12,817 nt of DNA. Origin: Candidatus Acetothermia bacterium (lineage in GTDB: Bacteria > Bipolaricaulota > Bipolaricaulia > Bipolaricaulales > Bipolaricaulaceae). Below are positions 11,586 to 12,817 of this stretch, in pieces (the stretch's first letter is position 1; each line of letters starts with the position of its first letter). Both the position numbers and the translations under genes were made by a program. Under the pieces are notes generated by a model that did not search any database, was not told the origin of the DNA, and saw nothing but the letters and a program-made list of their open reading frames with translations. The stretch covers positions 1-12,817 of the forward strand of contig DSBZ01000208.1 of assembly GCA_011057175.1 (NCBI GenBank), in the 5' to 3' direction.

Positions 11586-12254
11586 TTGTTCATCAAGAAG
11601 TGCGTGCTCTTCCTCGGCCTTACGCTGGCTATGGCCGGTCTGGCGCTGGGGGAGGGGATCGCGATGCGACTGTTCACCGTGGGAAACCGGACCATCGGCT
11701 GGTTTGCCAACGGGACCGGCCAGGCGGTGACCGGGCTCCAGATCGGGTTCGACCGGCCGGTGGCCCTCGTCGGGAAGCTGGAGATCGGAGGCGGGTTCCA
11801 GAACGTGACGGGGACGGACACGGCGGCCGAGTTCCTGTTCCAGGGTTCGCTCGCCAAGATGGGGTTCGTCGAGCTCAGTTGGGAGCCGGTCGAGGCTAAG
11901 CCGATCCTCGTGATGTGGCTCGTCGGGGAACGACCGGTGGGCAGGCCCTACTTCGGCACGGTGCCCGTCCTGGTGAAGCTCCTCTCGTCCGGCCTCGCTC
12001 AGATGCGCGATGCGAATCCCGAGGCGTTCACGACCCTCCTGGCCACGTTCTTCACCGTCAACCCGACCCTCGCCGATTCGCTCGCCCGGCTGGGGCTGAC
12101 CCCGCAGGCCCTCACTGGAATGCTCATGGTCGCCCCGGCGGAGGGGATCGAGAACCTCCTCCTCACGCTCGTGAGCTCGTTTGGGCTCACCACGCTAGAG
12201 GATTTCATGGGAGCGCTGGATTGGTCCCTCATCTTCGAGGCCCTCGGCCTGTAG
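11586..12254 (+). CDS. exported protein of unknown function
   Basis: I do not recognise this family. The 222-residue product begins with a signal peptide (FIKKCVLFLGLTLAMAGLALG, cleavage near residue 20). A beta-rich first half follows (about 25-110), including RTIGWFANGTGQAVTGLQIG and FQNVTGTDTAAEFLFQG, which looks like one Ig-like or carbohydrate-binding sandwich. The second half is helical (about 120-222), with NPEAFTTLLATFFTVNPTLA and an acidic/hydrophobic end. The TTG at 11586 is preferred because GGAGGTGATC, a near-perfect complement of the 16S rRNA tail, lies just upstream with 8 nt between GGAGG and TTG. An in-frame GTG at 11577 falls inside that site. There is no membrane anchor after the signal, so it is probably secreted or periplasmic. 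It has its own promoter and stands alone. Confidence 0.75.
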   Translation: MFIKKCVLFLGLTLAMAGLALGEGIAMRLFTVGNRTIGWFANGTGQAVTGLQIGFDRPVALVGKLEIGGGFQNVTGTDTAAEFLFQGSLAKMGFVELSWEPVEAKPILVMWLVGERPVGRPYFGTVPVLVKLLSSGLAQMRDANPEAFTTLLATFFTVNPTLADSLARLGLTPQALTGMLMVAPAEGIENLLLTLVSSFGLTTLEDFMGALDWSLIFEALGL

Positions 12255-12282
12255 TGGGGCCGTAGACGGCGGGGCAGCCGGC

Positions 12283-12686
12283 CTACGGGCCTTGGACGGG
12301 CTCCGCGGCGACGCGCCCGAGCCGGTTGTGGAGATCCCCCACCGGGCACTGGATCTCGGTGAGGGCGTGGCGGAACTCCCCGAACCGGTCACGAAAGTGC
12401 GCGATGAGGTCTCGGCGGCCGATCTCACCGAGCGGGGTGTGAATGTTCATGTAGGCGATCCCGAGGAGGTTGGCGAGGGCGGGCAGCCGCTCGTAGTTGC
12501 GGATCTGGCCCGTGATCCGGTCCTCGGACCGCTTCTCCGCGACCGCCCTCTGTGCCTCCTCCTCCGGCACCCCCGCCCGCGCCATGAGCTCGACATGGCG
12601 GGCGAACACCCGGTCCATGTGGAGGACCGCCGCCCCCCTGCCGGATGGTGGGTCAACGCAAGGTCGACCCCTGTTAGGGATGGATC
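12283..12686 (-). pseudogene. NIF3-like protein fragment with a frameshift
   Basis: Two reading frames together give one recognisable segment. The upstream frame (12686 down to about 12639) reads GVDLALTHHPAGG, and the downstream frame (about 12638 to the TAG at 12283) reads AAVLHMDRVFARHVELMARA, then GVPEEEA, ANLLGIAYMNIHTPLGEIGRR and CPVGDL. This order (HHPxG, AAVLH, long helix, IHTP) resembles the middle of NIF3-like proteins. The frames join if one base is added to the six-base G-run (CCCCCC on the plus strand at 12633-12638). The N-terminal part with the first metal ligands and roughly the last 100 residues of the family are missing. A stop (TAG, 12687-12689) blocks upstream extension. 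If translated, an ATG at 12618 would give 111 residues but has no ribosome binding site. Family assignment is from memory of the motif pattern and is moderate. Confidence 0.55.
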
Positions 12687-12705
12687 CTACCTCATCCCCG
12701 CCCGG

Positions 12706-12711
12706 TATAAT
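12706..12711 (+). promoter_or_regulatory. -10 element for the zinc-ribbon gene
   Basis: A perfect TATAAT 24 bases before the ATG at 12736. No clear -35 is visible in the sequence 16-19 bp upstream. The box lies where the N-terminal coding part of the NIF3-like fragment would have been. Confidence 0.5.
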
Positions 12712-12735
12712 CCGCGCCCAGGGAGCGTGGGTGGA

Positions 12736-12817
12736 ATGGCAACGTGGCTTTGCACGGCGTGCGGGGAGGAGATCCGGGGCGGATCCCGCCCCAAGGCCTG
12801 CCCACACTGTGGTGCAC
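12736..12817 (+). CDS. zinc-ribbon / rubredoxin-like protein (N-terminal part)
   Basis: The gene runs off the right edge; 27 residues are visible: MATWLCTACGEEI, then PKACPHCGA. Two CxxC knuckles spaced by about 16 residues form a zinc or iron knuckle like that at an end of rubrerythrins and many short zinc-ribbon proteins. What follows the ribbon is outside the window, so the function cannot be named. The ATG is supported by TATAAT at 12706-12711. The ribosome binding site is weak (GGGAG at 12721-12725, or GGTGGA next to the start). Confidence 0.6.
   Translation, partial: MATWLCTACGEEIRGGSRPKACPHCGA

Noticed and set aside
12256..12291. Imperfect inverted repeat GGCCGTAG / CTACGGGCC after the 11586 gene
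   Set aside because: It could be a two-way terminator between converging genes, but it has a bulge, a long loop and no T-run.

Overview
The window is about 12.8 kb of GC-rich bacterial chromosome. Bacterial markers are ssrA tmRNA, comEC, dprA, lipA, lipB and strong AAGGAGG-type ribosome binding sites. GTG or TTG starts are common and coding sequences often overlap. Nothing here fixes the taxon. The mix of high GC, single-gene exported proteins and a complete lipoylation operon would fit an uncultivated thermophile-like lineage such as Bipolaricaulota/Acetothermia, but that is a guess. No phage, IS element or CRISPR array was seen.

Layout. (1) 1-585, + strand: the 3' end of an 8-oxoguanine-deaminase-like amidohydrolase, overlapping a MoaD/ThiS-type sulfur carrier gene. 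(2) 626-1220, - strand: a stable-RNA block read ssrA, tRNA-Cys(GCA), tRNA-Val(GAC). The tmRNA 3' end directly abuts the tRNA-Cys 5' end. (3) 1231-2716, + strand: a short comEC without the C-terminal metallo-beta-lactamase domain, divergent from ssrA around one shared symmetrical -10 element. (4) 2956-3927, - strand: an exported seven-bladed WD40 protein, divergent from (5) dprA at 3987-5048 (+), which may be leaderless. (6) 5181-7277, + strand: a large exported protein made of a VWA domain, 13 RTX nonapeptides and three Ig/PKD-like repeats, followed by a strong intrinsic terminator. (7) 7352-10702, - strand: a tight operon of a free-standing lipoyl-domain protein, lipB, lipA, an lplA-like ligase and DUF501, then a DUF4282 membrane protein with its own promoter. 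(8) 10779-11354 (-) and 11586-12254 (+): two divergent, unrecognised exported proteins, one cysteine-rich. (9) 12283-12686, - strand: a frameshifted fragment that looks like a NIF3-type protein. (10) 12736 to the end, + strand: the start of a zinc-ribbon protein.

Functional themes. comEC and dprA together suggest natural DNA uptake: ComEC moves single-stranded DNA across the inner membrane and DprA loads RecA on it. The lipoyl operon holds a complete supply line: LipB puts octanoate on the carrier, LipA inserts sulfur, the LplA-like ligase scavenges free lipoate, and a 76-residue lipoyl protein is the first gene and a plausible acceptor.

Most unusual points: the tmRNA tag reads ADYATVPAYALN and lacks the usual Ala-Ala end; ssrA and tRNA-Cys have zero spacing; a self-symmetrical -10 serves comEC and ssrA; and a carrier-sized lipoyl domain heads the lipoylation operon.
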